Below, in pieces: positions 8,640 through 18,040 of a stretch of DNA of 33,995 bases. Made by a program: the position numbers and the translations under genes. The stretch's first letter is position 1; each line of letters opens with the position of its first letter. The notes beneath the pieces are model-generated. The model had not been told where the DNA came from. It did no database searches and worked only from the letters and a program-made list of their open reading frames with translations. Origin of the DNA: Bacteroidota bacterium (lineage in GTDB: Bacteria; Bacteroidota; Bacteroidia; Bacteroidales; NBLH01); the NCBI GenBank assembly GCA_025361565.1, contig JANYKN010000132.1:1-33995 (forward strand). The letters are read 5' to 3'.

Positions 8640-9449
8640 CTATGCATTCATTTCAATGGCTTGCAGAATTGAAAAATATTGCTCTCTTAGTGCTGTTTTT
8701 TCGTCGGATACTTGCTTAATGATGATATCCAAATTTCCGATGTCAGAATGATGACTATTAGACCAGTCATTAAGGAATTTTTGCAGTACCAACCTGTCAT
8801 GCCAATCTCCAAGACATCTTCCTGCATCTTTATAGATTGCAAATTGATTTCTTAAATCATCATTCACAATTTCAGACATTTCCATTAAATATCCAAGATC
8901 TTTAATTACTTTTCGAGCAGAATGAAGATTATATGTTTTGGATTCTGGATTGCTGTATTCTGACAGGAGAATCATGTGATTACTCTTAAAACCAGCCATT
9001 TGATCTTGCAATTCCTTCTCGCTTAATAATTTTAAGCGATGTTCAATAATTTTGAAAAAACGCAAAACTTTTAGGTAATTAATCTTTTTTGCACAAAAGA
9101 AGAATTTCTTTATAGCAATGATTTTAATATCGTTAACATTTGAAATAAGTTTTTCAAAACCCAAATTTGATTCTATTTGATATTTGATTAACAAATCAGC
9201 CAATACCTGAAAATCTCTAACAGGTGCTGCTATTTTAAAAATAAATTCCAAAGAATAGAATGACTTTTTCAGTCTGTAATTAGCAGATTTTCTATAATTC
9301 AGCATCTTTGTCAATGTGTTAATTCTTTTAATGCTTACTCTCAAATCATGAAGAGCATCAGCATTTGCTAATTTTATAGCATTACTGTAATTTAGCTTAA
9401 ACATCTCGCTGTTTTGCTTAAAAAAATCGACTATATTTTGTATTTTCAT
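8640..9449 (-). CDS. CHAD domain protein
   Basis: All-helical CHAD domain, a histidine-rich fold known to bind polyphosphate and often linked to CYTH-family triphosphatases. The N-terminal motif LHDLRVSIKRI at 33-43 (His34) and the C-terminal LGDWHDRLVLQKFL near 213-226 match the two halves of the CHAD repeat. There are many lysines between them. At 269 residues it is a stand-alone CHAD with no CYTH domain, and no polyphosphate kinase or triphosphatase gene is nearby. Binding to polyphosphate or to polyphosphate granules is inferred from the family. Confidence 0.8.
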   Translation of the reverse strand: MKIQNIVDFFKQNSEMFKLNYSNAIKLANADALHDLRVSIKRINTLTKMLNYRKSANYRLKKSFYSLEFIFKIAAPVRDFQVLADLLIKYQIESNLGFEKLISNVNDIKIIAIKKFFFCAKKINYLKVLRFFKIIEHRLKLLSEKELQDQMAGFKSNHMILLSEYSNPESKTYNLHSARKVIKDLGYLMEMSEIVNDDLRNQFAIYKDAGRCLGDWHDRLVLQKFLNDWSNSHHSDIGNLDIIIKQVSDEKTALREQYFSILQAIEMNA

Positions 9450-9622
9450 ACCTACCTTTACTCAAAAATCGGGCAGCTTTTTATTAATTTACAAAATTGA
9501 TTGAAGATTTATAAAACAAAATAAAAATTCATTGCACAAATTTTAAATGAAAATATGAACTAAAATATTTTTTCAAAAAAAGAATAAAATGAATAATTTT
9601 TGCAGTAGAATTAATTAGAATT

Positions 9623-9644
9623 GTAGGTTAGGAAAAAAACCTAC
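9623..9644. promoter_or_regulatory. Inverted repeat upstream of the coiled-coil gene
   Basis: GTAGGTT at 9623-9629 and AACCTAC at 9638-9644 form a 7-bp inverted repeat with an 8-nt spacer, just upstream of where the -33 region would lie. It could be an operator. Chance is also possible. Confidence 0.25.
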
Positions 9645-9663
9645 AGATCCTGCACAATTTTAT

Positions 9664-9671
9664 TAACTTTG
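9664..9671 (+). promoter_or_regulatory. Candidate -7 element for the coiled-coil gene
   Basis: TAACTTTG matches TAnnTTTG 18 nt before the ATG at 9689. The -33 TTTG is not clear. A GGAG four-base match to the Shine-Dalgarno core lies 5 nt before the ATG. Confidence 0.4.
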
Positions 9672-9688
9672 TTCGAAACGGAGAACAT

Positions 9689-10795
9689 ATGGCTAAAAAA
9701 AAACGAATTAAATTAGAATGGCTAATTATAGGGCTACTCTTGGTTGTGATCATATTTGGGGGCATCTTTTTATTTCAAAATAAAAAAGTTTCTGAAAACA
9801 AAACGGATATTGATACTTTAAATCCTAAAAACCAGTTGGTTGATAGTTCAACTATAGGATTAAACGAAAAGCAACTTGAAATCTATAAAAAGTACGATAA
9901 TCTTGAAAAAGCATATAACAAAACGATAAGCGAAATTGAAAATGTTGTTGAAGGTGACAATATGAATTTAAGTATACTCAAAGAAAACTTAAACCAAATA
10001 TTATTGACTATTAAAGAAGAAAAAAGCAAAATAAATAAAAGCAGCGATCCCGTTAAAACCAATGCAGATGATACACATGATTTTGAAGGTTTATTAAATA
10101 TGTCAAAAGAAGTTTTAGCGGAAAGGTTGCTGGAAGAAAAAACTAAAAACGAGAAACTCACAATTGATAACCGCAAATTAAATTACAATCTCAAAAAATC
10201 GATTAGTCATTTTGAAGATGAAAAGACAAAAAATGTTGAATTAAATGATGAAGTTAATCAGATAAAAAGTCAGATAAAATCAATAGAATCAGAAGGTGAA
10301 ATGTCGACCACTGAATTAAAAGTTCTGAAAAGACAAAAAGAGGAAATTGAAAAAAAGTTGGTTGAAAGCAATAATTCATTGAAAATTCAGACTGAACAAA
10401 TTCAGGAATTGGGCGAGATTATAAGGAAAGTGAATGTTGATTGTTATTTTTATTACGAAAAGGAAAATCCATCTGAAGAAGCCAAAATTTATCTTACATC
10501 TCAGGGGGTTGCTGAGAAATATGTTAAGTATTTTGTCAGGCAAAAACCTGATATTTATGTTGAATTTAAATTAAGCAAAGACTTTTTTGATTATAACGTT
10601 GAAAAGGTTGAACTAAAACTTTTTAATTCTTTAAATGTTGAAATTTATACCGTATCAAAAGTTGTTGCATCGGAGAATTTGAAGATTATTATTCCAAATA
10701 AAAATTTTGACCCTGGAAAATATTCCATTCAATTAAAAGCCGGTGATGAAGATCTGTTAATGGATGATAGATATTGGTTTAAAATAAGTAGTTGA
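9689..10795 (+). CDS. Membrane-anchored coiled-coil protein of unknown function
   Basis: I do not recognise a named family. The N-terminus is basic (MAKKKRIKLEW) followed by one membrane helix at about residues 12-29. Residues 55-235 are rich in Lys, Glu, Asn and Leu with heptad-like spacing, consistent with a long coiled coil. From about 245 the chain becomes beta-rich, with repeated Val/Ile/Tyr patterns (VDCYFYYEKE, DIYVEFKLS, GKYSIQL, YWFKISS), suggesting an Ig-like domain. The topology would put the coil and C-terminal domain outside the cytoplasm. The next gene, an exported propeller protein, starts 40 nt downstream, so both may work together at the cell surface. Confidence 0.7.
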   Translation: MAKKKRIKLEWLIIGLLLVVIIFGGIFLFQNKKVSENKTDIDTLNPKNQLVDSSTIGLNEKQLEIYKKYDNLEKAYNKTISEIENVVEGDNMNLSILKENLNQILLTIKEEKSKINKSSDPVKTNADDTHDFEGLLNMSKEVLAERLLEEKTKNEKLTIDNRKLNYNLKKSISHFEDEKTKNVELNDEVNQIKSQIKSIESEGEMSTTELKVLKRQKEEIEKKLVESNNSLKIQTEQIQELGEIIRKVNVDCYFYYEKENPSEEAKIYLTSQGVAEKYVKYFVRQKPDIYVEFKLSKDFFDYNVEKVELKLFNSLNVEIYTVSKVVASENLKIIIPNKNFDPGKYSIQLKAGDEDLLMDDRYWFKISS

Positions 10796-10835
10796 AATTT
10801 ATTATATGAATATACGCATTTTGAATGATTAAATT

Positions 10836-11849
10836 ATGAGTTTTAAATCAAGCCTGATTATTTTTAAAATTCTGACAATCACACTTTTGTGTAATTTATC
10901 ATTGTTTGCATTAGCCCAGACGGCTACCATTACGGAAATTGTACTACCACCTGAGATTAAAACCATCAATTCCATATTATCGAATAACGAAGAAGTAGTT
11001 TGGCTTGCAACAGGACAAGGACTTTATGCCTATAGTGAGGGTTCATTCATTCGTTATTACGATAAATCTCAGCCTGAACTATATTGTATCAATGCTTTGG
11101 CTTCTGATAAATCCGGAAACAAATGGTTTGGAACTTATAATGGAGTGCTCGTTAAGTTTAACCAAAAAGAAATTTCTAAAACTATTGATATCAAATCGCT
11201 ATGCAAATCTGATAATTATCTGATTACAAGCATCTCAATTAATCCCGATAATAAAAATGGTAATGTTGATGTTTTATTAACTACCTCAGGTGGTGAAATT
11301 TTTGCCTATGATACGATAACCGGAATTGTTAAAAATATTGAAAGTCCTTCTGATGCTACTATTTATGCCATTCAGTACGGTTACACGCCTACCATTTGGC
11401 TTTGTACATCCGATGGATTTTATACCATGAATAAAAATTCGAAATGGAAAAAGAAATCTGATCTCTATACAGCCTACGGACTTTTTGAAAATGAAGGAAA
11501 ATATTGGGCAATTGGAAGGGACGAGGATAAAAAAGCTGTTTTAATGCTTTATTATGATGAGGAGAATATAGGCAAATCCAACAAATACAAATGGAAAAAC
11601 TTCGATCTACAGCGACTAAATAATAGATCTAGTAGATTTTTCAAACTCGATTTCACGTCTGACGAAATGGTTTGGATTGCTTCTGAAAATGGACTAATCC
11701 GTTACAATCCACACAATGCAAATATTAGGGAATTTACCAATGATAAAAAGCTACGATCCAGCTCAATACAACATATTGCTGTTCAAAATGACAACTTGAT
11801 CTGGATAAGCACTTCAGGAAAACACTTTTTCAGGGTTGATTTAAAATGA
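10836..11849 (+). CDS. Exported beta-propeller protein with Reg_prop-like repeats
   Basis: An N-terminal signal peptide (hydrophobic core at about 10-26, ending near FALAQ) predicts export. The body carries repeats of the kind found in the periplasmic propellers of hybrid two-component sensors: WLATGQGLYAYSEG, KWFGTYNGVLVKFN, WLCTSDGFYTMN, VWIASENGLIRYN and LIWISTSGKHFFRV. No kinase, receiver or membrane domain follows, so it is a free propeller of 337 residues. It lies between the coiled-coil gene (40 nt upstream) and the purine nucleoside phosphorylase gene (21 nt downstream). The ligand is unknown. Confidence 0.75.
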   Translation: MSFKSSLIIFKILTITLLCNLSLFALAQTATITEIVLPPEIKTINSILSNNEEVVWLATGQGLYAYSEGSFIRYYDKSQPELYCINALASDKSGNKWFGTYNGVLVKFNQKEISKTIDIKSLCKSDNYLITSISINPDNKNGNVDVLLTTSGGEIFAYDTITGIVKNIESPSDATIYAIQYGYTPTIWLCTSDGFYTMNKNSKWKKKSDLYTAYGLFENEGKYWAIGRDEDKKAVLMLYYDEENIGKSNKYKWKNFDLQRLNNRSSRFFKLDFTSDEMVWIASENGLIRYNPHNANIREFTNDKKLRSSSIQHIAVQNDNLIWISTSGKHFFRVDLK

Positions 11850-11870
11850 GTTATAATTAACTATATTTCG

Positions 11871-12692
11871 ATGATTGATAAAATAAAGCAAACAGTTGCT
11901 TTTCTAAAGGAAAAGGGCGTTGGGAAACCAGAAATTGGAATAGTTTTAGGTACAGGATTAGGCAAGCTGGTTAACGATATAAAAATCTACCACTCAATTA
12001 ATTATGCTGATATCCCTAATTTTCCAATTTCAACCGTAGAAAGCCATTCAGGGAGGCTGGTTTATGGTCGGTTGAAAAACAAATGTGTGCTTGCCATGCA
12101 AGGCCGTTTCCATTATTACGAAGGTTATTCGATGCAAGAAATTACATTCCCAATCCAGATAATGAAAGAATTAGGAATTAAATATCTTTTGGTTTCGAAT
12201 GCTGCCGGTGCGATGAATCTAAACTTTAAAAAAGCATCGCTGATGCTCATTAATGATCATATTAATTTGTTGTCGGGCAGCCCTTTAATTGGTAAAAATA
12301 TAGAAACGATGGGTCCCAGATTTCCAGATATGAGCAAAGCTTATTCTCCTGAGATGAATTCAAAATTCAGGACTTTAGCCAAAGATTTAAATATTGAGTT
12401 GAATGAAGGCGTATATGTTGCCGTTTCAGGACCTAACCTCGAAACGCCAGCTGAATACAGGTTTCTAAAACATATTGGTGCTGATGTAGTTGGTATGTCA
12501 ACCGTTCCCGAAGTAATTGTCGCTAATCATATGTCACTGCCTTGCGCTGCCATTTCGGTAATAACCGATGAATGCGACCCGGATAACCTGAAACCTGTAG
12601 ATATTAAAGAAATAATAAAAATTGCTGGTCAAGCCGAGGAGAAATTGACCAAACTTTTTTCTGCCTTTGTTGAAGGTTATGAAATTGTCTAG
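11871..12692 (+). CDS. Purine nucleoside phosphorylase
   Basis: Trimeric-type (NP-II/PNP-I) purine nucleoside phosphorylase that splits inosine and guanosine with phosphate into base and ribose-1-phosphate. Family motifs: GIVLGTGLGKL near residue 24, ESHSGRLVYG near 57, GRFHYYEGY near 83, NAAGAMN near 117, GPNLETPAEY near 189 and VGMSTVPEVIVANH near 207, followed by SVITDECD. The length of 273 residues is typical. It is the last gene of a plus-strand run and is followed by a shared terminator. The link to the two preceding surface-protein genes is positional only. Confidence 0.93.
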   Translation: MIDKIKQTVAFLKEKGVGKPEIGIVLGTGLGKLVNDIKIYHSINYADIPNFPISTVESHSGRLVYGRLKNKCVLAMQGRFHYYEGYSMQEITFPIQIMKELGIKYLLVSNAAGAMNLNFKKASLMLINDHINLLSGSPLIGKNIETMGPRFPDMSKAYSPEMNSKFRTLAKDLNIELNEGVYVAVSGPNLETPAEYRFLKHIGADVVGMSTVPEVIVANHMSLPCAAISVITDECDPDNLKPVDIKEIIKIAGQAEEKLTKLFSAFVEGYEIV

Positions 12693-12739
12693 AAAGATCT
12701 CATTTGAAATTCTTATTGAATTCACAAAAAAATTGACAT

Positions 12740-12773
12740 AAAAAGATTCAGGCATTTAATCCTGGATCTTTTT
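12740..12773. terminator. Bidirectional terminator between PNP and DPP IV genes
   Basis: AAAAAGAT plus CAGG pairs with CCTG plus ATCTTTTT (12740-12752 with 12761-12773, one mismatch), with an 8-nt loop and A/T runs on both flanks. It lies between two convergent genes and can serve both. Confidence 0.8.
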
Positions 12774-12796
12774 ATGTTCTACTTAATTTTATGAAA

Positions 12797-15022
12797 TTAC
12801 TTAGCTCCCGGAGGACAATACATTCTTAAATAATTGGTATAAAGTGTAGCTAAATGCCTTGAAGTGCCCTCCCCTTCCGAAATACTGTGTGTACGATTTG
12901 GGTACGGCATAAACTGAAACTGTTTGTTGTATTTAATCAGCTCATTTACTAACATTTCAGCATTTTGATAATGAACATTGTCATCTCCGGTACCATGAAT
13001 ATAAAGTAGGTTTCCTTTTAGGTTTTTGGCATAAGTAATAGGAGAACCGTTTACAAAATCCTGCATATTTTCCTGAGGAAGACCCATGTATCGCTCTTGA
13101 TAGATATTATCATATGTAAGTTCATTGCCAACAGCAGCAATTGCAATACCTGTTTTGTAGATTTCAGGAAATTGGAACATTAGGTTCAAAGTGGCTCCAC
13201 CGCCACCACTCCAACCCCAAACTGCAATTCTTTCAGGATCGACAAAACTCCATTTTAAAATTTCTTTTGCTGCCATGGCCTGATCATGGATGTTTATTTC
13301 GCCAATTTTCCGGTAAATAGATTTTCTCCACTCCCTGCCTTTTGGTGCAGGAGTACCGCGATTGTCGATAGAAATGTAGATATAACCATCGGCAGCCATA
13401 TCTCCAAGATAAAGTCTATTACGGCCAATTCCATATGTATCTGTAACTGTTGCGGAAGCTGGTTCTGTATAAACATAAAATACTACTGGATATTTTTTGT
13501 TTGGATCGAAGTTAGTAGGTTTTATCATCCAGCCATCCATTTCAACATTATCGGCAGTTTTAATTTTGAAAAATTCCCTTGTAGGCTTTATTTGAAGTGT
13601 ATCCAATCTGGCAACAATACCTTCTTTTTCAATCAGTGCTTTTTGATCAGCTACGGTTATAAACTCACGGGCAGGTCTGGTAAAATTATTAGAGAAAGTA
13701 TGAGCTGCATATTTACCGTTACCAGAAAACGAATAATCGTGAGTCCCTTTTAATGCAGTTGGACTGAGTAATTCAGGAGTACCATTACCATTTAGTTTGG
13801 TACGATATAAATATTTTTGCGTTGCATTATCAGGCGATGCCATATAATAAACATAACCTGATTTAAAATCAGTGTATTCCAAATCAATCAAATCAAAATT
13901 ACCTTTGGTTATAAGCTTTTCGGGCTTTCCTTCTAAAGAAACCAGATATAAATGTCTCCATCCATCTTTTTCTGAAACCCAAAGAATATTTTTATTATCG
14001 TTAAACCATATAAAATCATTGGTATAGTCAATGGAATAAGGATTTCCAGGCTGATAAAGATCTACCCAGGCTGCATCTGTTTCTTCTTGAATTATTTTAG
14101 AATTGCCCGTTAAAATATCAGAAATATAAAGTTTACTATCATTTTGTTTACGGTTAAGCTGTTGAATAAGTAAATTGTTTGAAGCTGGTATAAATTCCAT
14201 CCTCACAAGATAGTTTTGTTCAGGATCGCCGGGTATATTTATCCATTTGGTTTTTGCATCGGCAATATTTACCACACCCACTTTGCAGGATGATGGTTTT
14301 TCACCAACTTTCGGATATTCTACAGGGATTAATTGAGGATAAATAGAATCGGTATTGTCTATCATATAAAACTTTTTGATGGTTCTTGCATCGATTTGCC
14401 AATAAGCAATTGACTTACTATCAGGGCTCCAACGGAATCCATCACGGCAGAAAAATTCTTCTTCATATACCCAATCAAAAGTTCCATTAATCATGGTTAC
14501 AGAACCATCTGTAGTTAATGCCTTAATTTGCGAAGTAGCTAAATCTTCCACATAAATATTGTTTCCGCTAACATAAGCAGCAGATTTTCCATCGGGAGAT
14601 ATCTTGGCAAACATCAATGACGATGAAGGAAGCGTTTTACCCAATTGATTAAGGACATTTGTTTTCATATCCAATATCCAATAATCGCCTTTTGTATTTA
14701 AACGCCAAACTTTTTTTGTATTGGTGAATAGAAGTACCTTTTGCTGGTCATTACTAAAAGCATAGTAACTGATTCCAAGCGGAGTTGTGCTTCCTTTAGG
14801 TGTGAGTTGTTGTTTGGAAATAACTAATTTAGCTACATTTCCGGGTAAAGTTTTCTGGAAAAGTTCATTCTTTTCTAAATAATAATAGGAATTTCCATCG
14901 ACGGACCATTTAATACCTCCGCCCTGAGAAATAACATTAAGAGAAACAAATAAAATTAACAGTGTTATAAACGAGGCTTTTAATCCAGGTTTAATTTTGG
15001 AATCATAGAAAGATCTGTTCAT
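12797..15022 (-). CDS. Dipeptidyl peptidase IV, S9 family serine protease
   Basis: Exported prolyl dipeptidyl peptidase that removes Xaa-Pro dipeptides from peptides, a usual periplasmic protein-degrading enzyme in Bacteroidota. Order: signal peptide (core about 17-31), beta-propeller with the substrate-anchoring Glu motif DWVYEEEF (183-190), then the alpha/beta-hydrolase domain. The catalytic triad is Ser605 (GWSGGG), Asp near 680 (GTGDDNVHYQN) and His712 (NRTHS). The Ser motif has Gly where DPP IV usually has Tyr (GWSYGG). The length of 741 is normal. Transcribed alone, convergent with the PNP gene. Confidence 0.92.
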   Translation of the reverse strand: MNRSFYDSKIKPGLKASFITLLILFVSLNVISQGGGIKWSVDGNSYYYLEKNELFQKTLPGNVAKLVISKQQLTPKGSTTPLGISYYAFSNDQQKVLLFTNTKKVWRLNTKGDYWILDMKTNVLNQLGKTLPSSSLMFAKISPDGKSAAYVSGNNIYVEDLATSQIKALTTDGSVTMINGTFDWVYEEEFFCRDGFRWSPDSKSIAYWQIDARTIKKFYMIDNTDSIYPQLIPVEYPKVGEKPSSCKVGVVNIADAKTKWINIPGDPEQNYLVRMEFIPASNNLLIQQLNRKQNDSKLYISDILTGNSKIIQEETDAAWVDLYQPGNPYSIDYTNDFIWFNDNKNILWVSEKDGWRHLYLVSLEGKPEKLITKGNFDLIDLEYTDFKSGYVYYMASPDNATQKYLYRTKLNGNGTPELLSPTALKGTHDYSFSGNGKYAAHTFSNNFTRPAREFITVADQKALIEKEGIVARLDTLQIKPTREFFKIKTADNVEMDGWMIKPTNFDPNKKYPVVFYVYTEPASATVTDTYGIGRNRLYLGDMAADGYIYISIDNRGTPAPKGREWRKSIYRKIGEINIHDQAMAAKEILKWSFVDPERIAVWGWSGGGGATLNLMFQFPEIYKTGIAIAAVGNELTYDNIYQERYMGLPQENMQDFVNGSPITYAKNLKGNLLYIHGTGDDNVHYQNAEMLVNELIKYNKQFQFMPYPNRTHSISEGEGTSRHLATLYTNYLRMYCPPGAK

Positions 15023-15188
15023 ATTATAAAAATTAATTTATTGATAATTTGATTCTTATATGTTTGGGCATTTTAACATTTATGCTTACCCAATAGATGT
15101 CAAAAATAGTATTATTTCAGATGATTAATCGTTAAAAACAGGACTTCAATTGAATTGATTTTAATGATTTTTATCATCTATAGAAAGA

Positions 15189-17390
15189 TTATCTCAAATA
15201 TTCATATTTATCTTTATCTATTTCAATTAAAAAGCGGGATGGATAAGATAAAAAACCATTATAAGTATTTACATATGAAGGCATAGTGATGTACAATTCT
15301 TCTTTGGCTCGGCTGCATGCAACATAAAAAAGACGTCTTTCTTCCTCAATTTCTTCTATATTTTTAATAGCCCTTACCGAAGGAAAAAGTCCATCTAAAG
15401 TATGTGGAATGAAAACACAATACCATTCCAATCCTTTTGATGAATGAACTGTAGATAAAGTCATTGGCTTATCTTCAGATTCGTCAATAAGCGGAGTTGT
15501 TTTGTCGCCAAATTTTTTGGAAGGTGGCTCAAGTGCAAAATCGGAAAGAAACTTCTGTAAATCGTCGTATTTTACTGCCAAATCAGAAAAAACTTCAATG
15601 TCGAGTATCCTTACATTGTAATCGCTTTCTCGGGATTTGAGTATAGGGAGGTAATAGTCATTTATGATTGCCAATTTTTGTGCAACCCCAATTTTTTCAT
15701 CACATGCATTTTGAAAAGTAGTTGCCAGTTCATTAATTTCATGATAGAATTTTTTCTTCTGGTAACTGCCCAAATTGATTTTTCCTTTATTCAATCTCAC
15801 TTCCTTCACAATATTACTGGCAGTGATTTTACCAATTCCGGGCAATAATTTCAATATTCGATGCCAGGCTACTGCATCATAAGGATTTACCAAAATACGC
15901 AAATAGGAAATTAAATCTTTAATGTGCATTTTTTCGTGAAACGATAAACCTCCAACCGTGATATAAGGGATTCCTCTTTTTCGCAATTCAAGTTCAACAT
16001 AAGTCCAATGCCAGGCCGCACGGTTTAATACTGCAATATTTTTAAGTTCAATTCCCCTTTCTCTTAATTCAATCACTTTTGAAACTATAAATTCTGCTTC
16101 CAGTTCCTGATCGTAAAACTTTTTGACTACCGGTTTAAAAACATTGCTATTGCTTGAATACAGACGTTTTTTATATCCAATTTTGGCATTTTGAACAATT
16201 TCGTTGGTGAAATTTAAAAGGGATTGATTACTCCGGTAGTTTTGTTGTATTTTAACAATAACACAATCTGGATAAGTTTCTGGAAAACGTAAAATGTTTT
16301 CATAATTTGCTCCCCTAAAGGAATAAATACTCTGTGAATCATCGCCAACCACCATTATATTTTTGTGTTCAGCCGCAATAAAATCAACAATTTCCTTTTG
16401 CAAAATATTAGTATCCTGAAACTCATCAACCATTACAAATGAGTATTCCTTTTGTAGTCTTTTTCTGAAATCCAGGTTATCTCTTAATTTGTCCCTGAGC
16501 ACTTCCATTAAATCATCATAATCAAAAATCTGGCTAATTTCTTTATACTTTGTATAGCCACGAAAAATCAGTTCAATATCTTTAATATCTTGAATCAATC
16601 CAGTAAATTCATTTTCAATTACTTGAGCTACAGTCATATTTCTATTCCTTGCAGAAGAAATGATTTCGTAGATTCTCTTTTTTTTAGGAAAACTTTTGTT
16701 TGTTTTATCAAATTTCAATTCGGTTCGGATTAAATCTATTGTATCCTCCGAATCTCCTGTATCGATTATGGTAAAGTTGTTTGGCAATTGAATCAGGTTG
16801 CTATACTTACGTAAAACATGATTGGCAAAAGAATGAAATGTTCCACCAGTAATTTTTTCGGCCAGTTTGTTTTGTAAAAGTTCTTCGGCGCGCGATATCA
16901 TTTCTTTGGCGGCCCTTCTGGTAAAAGTAAGCAGTAGAATCTCGTTCGGGCTGATACCATTCTCAATCAAAAAACTTAATCGGTGAACAATAACTCTTGT
17001 TTTTCCACTACCTGCTCCAGCTATTACCAATACAGGGCCATTAGTACTGACGGTTGCTACCAATTGCTCATAATTCAGGCTTTTCCTGTAATCAATTTTA
17101 TAATTTTTGCTTAAAGATGCTTCATTGATTTTGGGTAACGGCTTATTTTCAAGTTTGGCAACAATACTATTTAATGTAGCGATTTTCTGTAACAATTGTG
17201 AAGATACTTCAAGCTCAGGATAATCGGACAATGAAGTTGTATCAAAATCATTTGAAATAGCTGGATAGGCAACGATATCATCTGATTTTCTTAGTTGAGT
17301 AACATTATTAAGAAATTGAGATAACAGCTCTTCTTTATCAGCACCTTCCCCTATCACTTTGCTTATTTCTTCATCACCTGTTTCGTTCAT
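15189..17390 (-). CDS. UvrD/Rep-family ATP-dependent DNA helicase
   Basis: SF1A 3'-5' DNA helicase. Walker A AGAGSGKT is at 124-131, with LTFTRRAAKEM (Ia) after it, MVDEFQDTN (Walker B), GDDSQSIYSFRGA (motif III), QQNYRS (IV), STVHSSKGLEW (V) and EERRLFYVACSRAKEELY (VI). The first 100 or so residues form an acidic extension before the Q-motif segment (NYEQLVATV), which is longer than in UvrD itself, so the gene is a UvrD-like paralogue and not certainly UvrD or PcrA. No nuclease domain follows, so it is not AddA or RecB. It is a single-gene unit beside a gene-poor gap. Confidence 0.9.
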   Translation of the reverse strand: MNETGDEEISKVIGEGADKEELLSQFLNNVTQLRKSDDIVAYPAISNDFDTTSLSDYPELEVSSQLLQKIATLNSIVAKLENKPLPKINEASLSKNYKIDYRKSLNYEQLVATVSTNGPVLVIAGAGSGKTRVIVHRLSFLIENGISPNEILLLTFTRRAAKEMISRAEELLQNKLAEKITGGTFHSFANHVLRKYSNLIQLPNNFTIIDTGDSEDTIDLIRTELKFDKTNKSFPKKKRIYEIISSARNRNMTVAQVIENEFTGLIQDIKDIELIFRGYTKYKEISQIFDYDDLMEVLRDKLRDNLDFRKRLQKEYSFVMVDEFQDTNILQKEIVDFIAAEHKNIMVVGDDSQSIYSFRGANYENILRFPETYPDCVIVKIQQNYRSNQSLLNFTNEIVQNAKIGYKKRLYSSNSNVFKPVVKKFYDQELEAEFIVSKVIELRERGIELKNIAVLNRAAWHWTYVELELRKRGIPYITVGGLSFHEKMHIKDLISYLRILVNPYDAVAWHRILKLLPGIGKITASNIVKEVRLNKGKINLGSYQKKKFYHEINELATTFQNACDEKIGVAQKLAIINDYYLPILKSRESDYNVRILDIEVFSDLAVKYDDLQKFLSDFALEPPSKKFGDKTTPLIDESEDKPMTLSTVHSSKGLEWYCVFIPHTLDGLFPSVRAIKNIEEIEEERRLFYVACSRAKEELYITMPSYVNTYNGFLSYPSRFLIEIDKDKYEYLR

Positions 17391-18040
17391 TGCTTTTCTT
17401 TGAGGTTTTTCGTACAGATTTTAAGTTTTCAGCATTTATTTTGCTCAAAATCTGCTCAAAATTACTCATTCCAACAAAGAAAATGAAGCATTTATTTGGA
17501 AGTTTATTAAGAAATTGTTTAAATTTTATTATTTAATTCTATTAAGCATTAATTTTATCATGCATAACTGAATCATTGCTTCGCTAGTATCTGTGTTATA
17601 TTCATTGAGCCATATCTGACATTTTATCCCTAGTGGTATTGTAAAATAGTACGACGCTTTCTTTAATTCATCCCAATATTATGATAGTAATTTAAATGAA
17701 TCAAGAGCCAAAGTAGTTATGCAAAAGGTTATGCACTTTATAAATTACCTCATGTTCATCTTTTAAAATTTTAATATCTGTTAATTCCTAATTCAGATGT
17801 TATTTTTTTATTGTCTAATTCACAATAATTTATGAAGAAATTTTAAATTTTATTAATGTTTATAAAAGCTCATTATTTGTAGTAAAAATGATTGATACAG
17901 TACAAACTTATTAAATTTCTATACAGGTAGTTCATTTTTGTCAATTGAAAAATCACACCTAAAAAACCAGTTTTGAATGGTACAAGTAAATTGCTTATGG
18001 AACAGAAGCGAAAAGGCTTGAAATTGTAAGAAGTTATAAG
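17391..18040. other. 650-nt gap without an intact gene
   Basis: Very AT-rich stretch between the SGNH-like gene and the helicase gene. No complete ORF with a usable start is seen. A 49-codon open stretch on the minus strand (17529-17678) reads like protein but has no start codon and a stop just upstream. Confidence 0.5.
17529..17678 (-). pseudogene. Possible gene remnant
   Basis: Reading on the minus strand from 17678 gives a 49-codon open stretch with protein-like composition (for example WDELKKASYYFTIPLG, then CQIWLNEYNTDTSEAM), ending at a stop at 17529-17531. Directly upstream a TAA interrupts the frame, beyond which the frame continues with LDSFKLLS. There is no ATG, GTG or TTG at its front. 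It may be the tail of a decayed gene, or chance in AT-rich DNA. I do not recognise the family. Confidence 0.2.

Noticed and set aside
13286-13753. 155-codon open frame on the plus strand inside the DPP IV gene
   Set aside because: It is antisense to a well-supported DPP IV gene and reads as low-complexity aromatic and Cys-rich residues, typical of a shadow frame.
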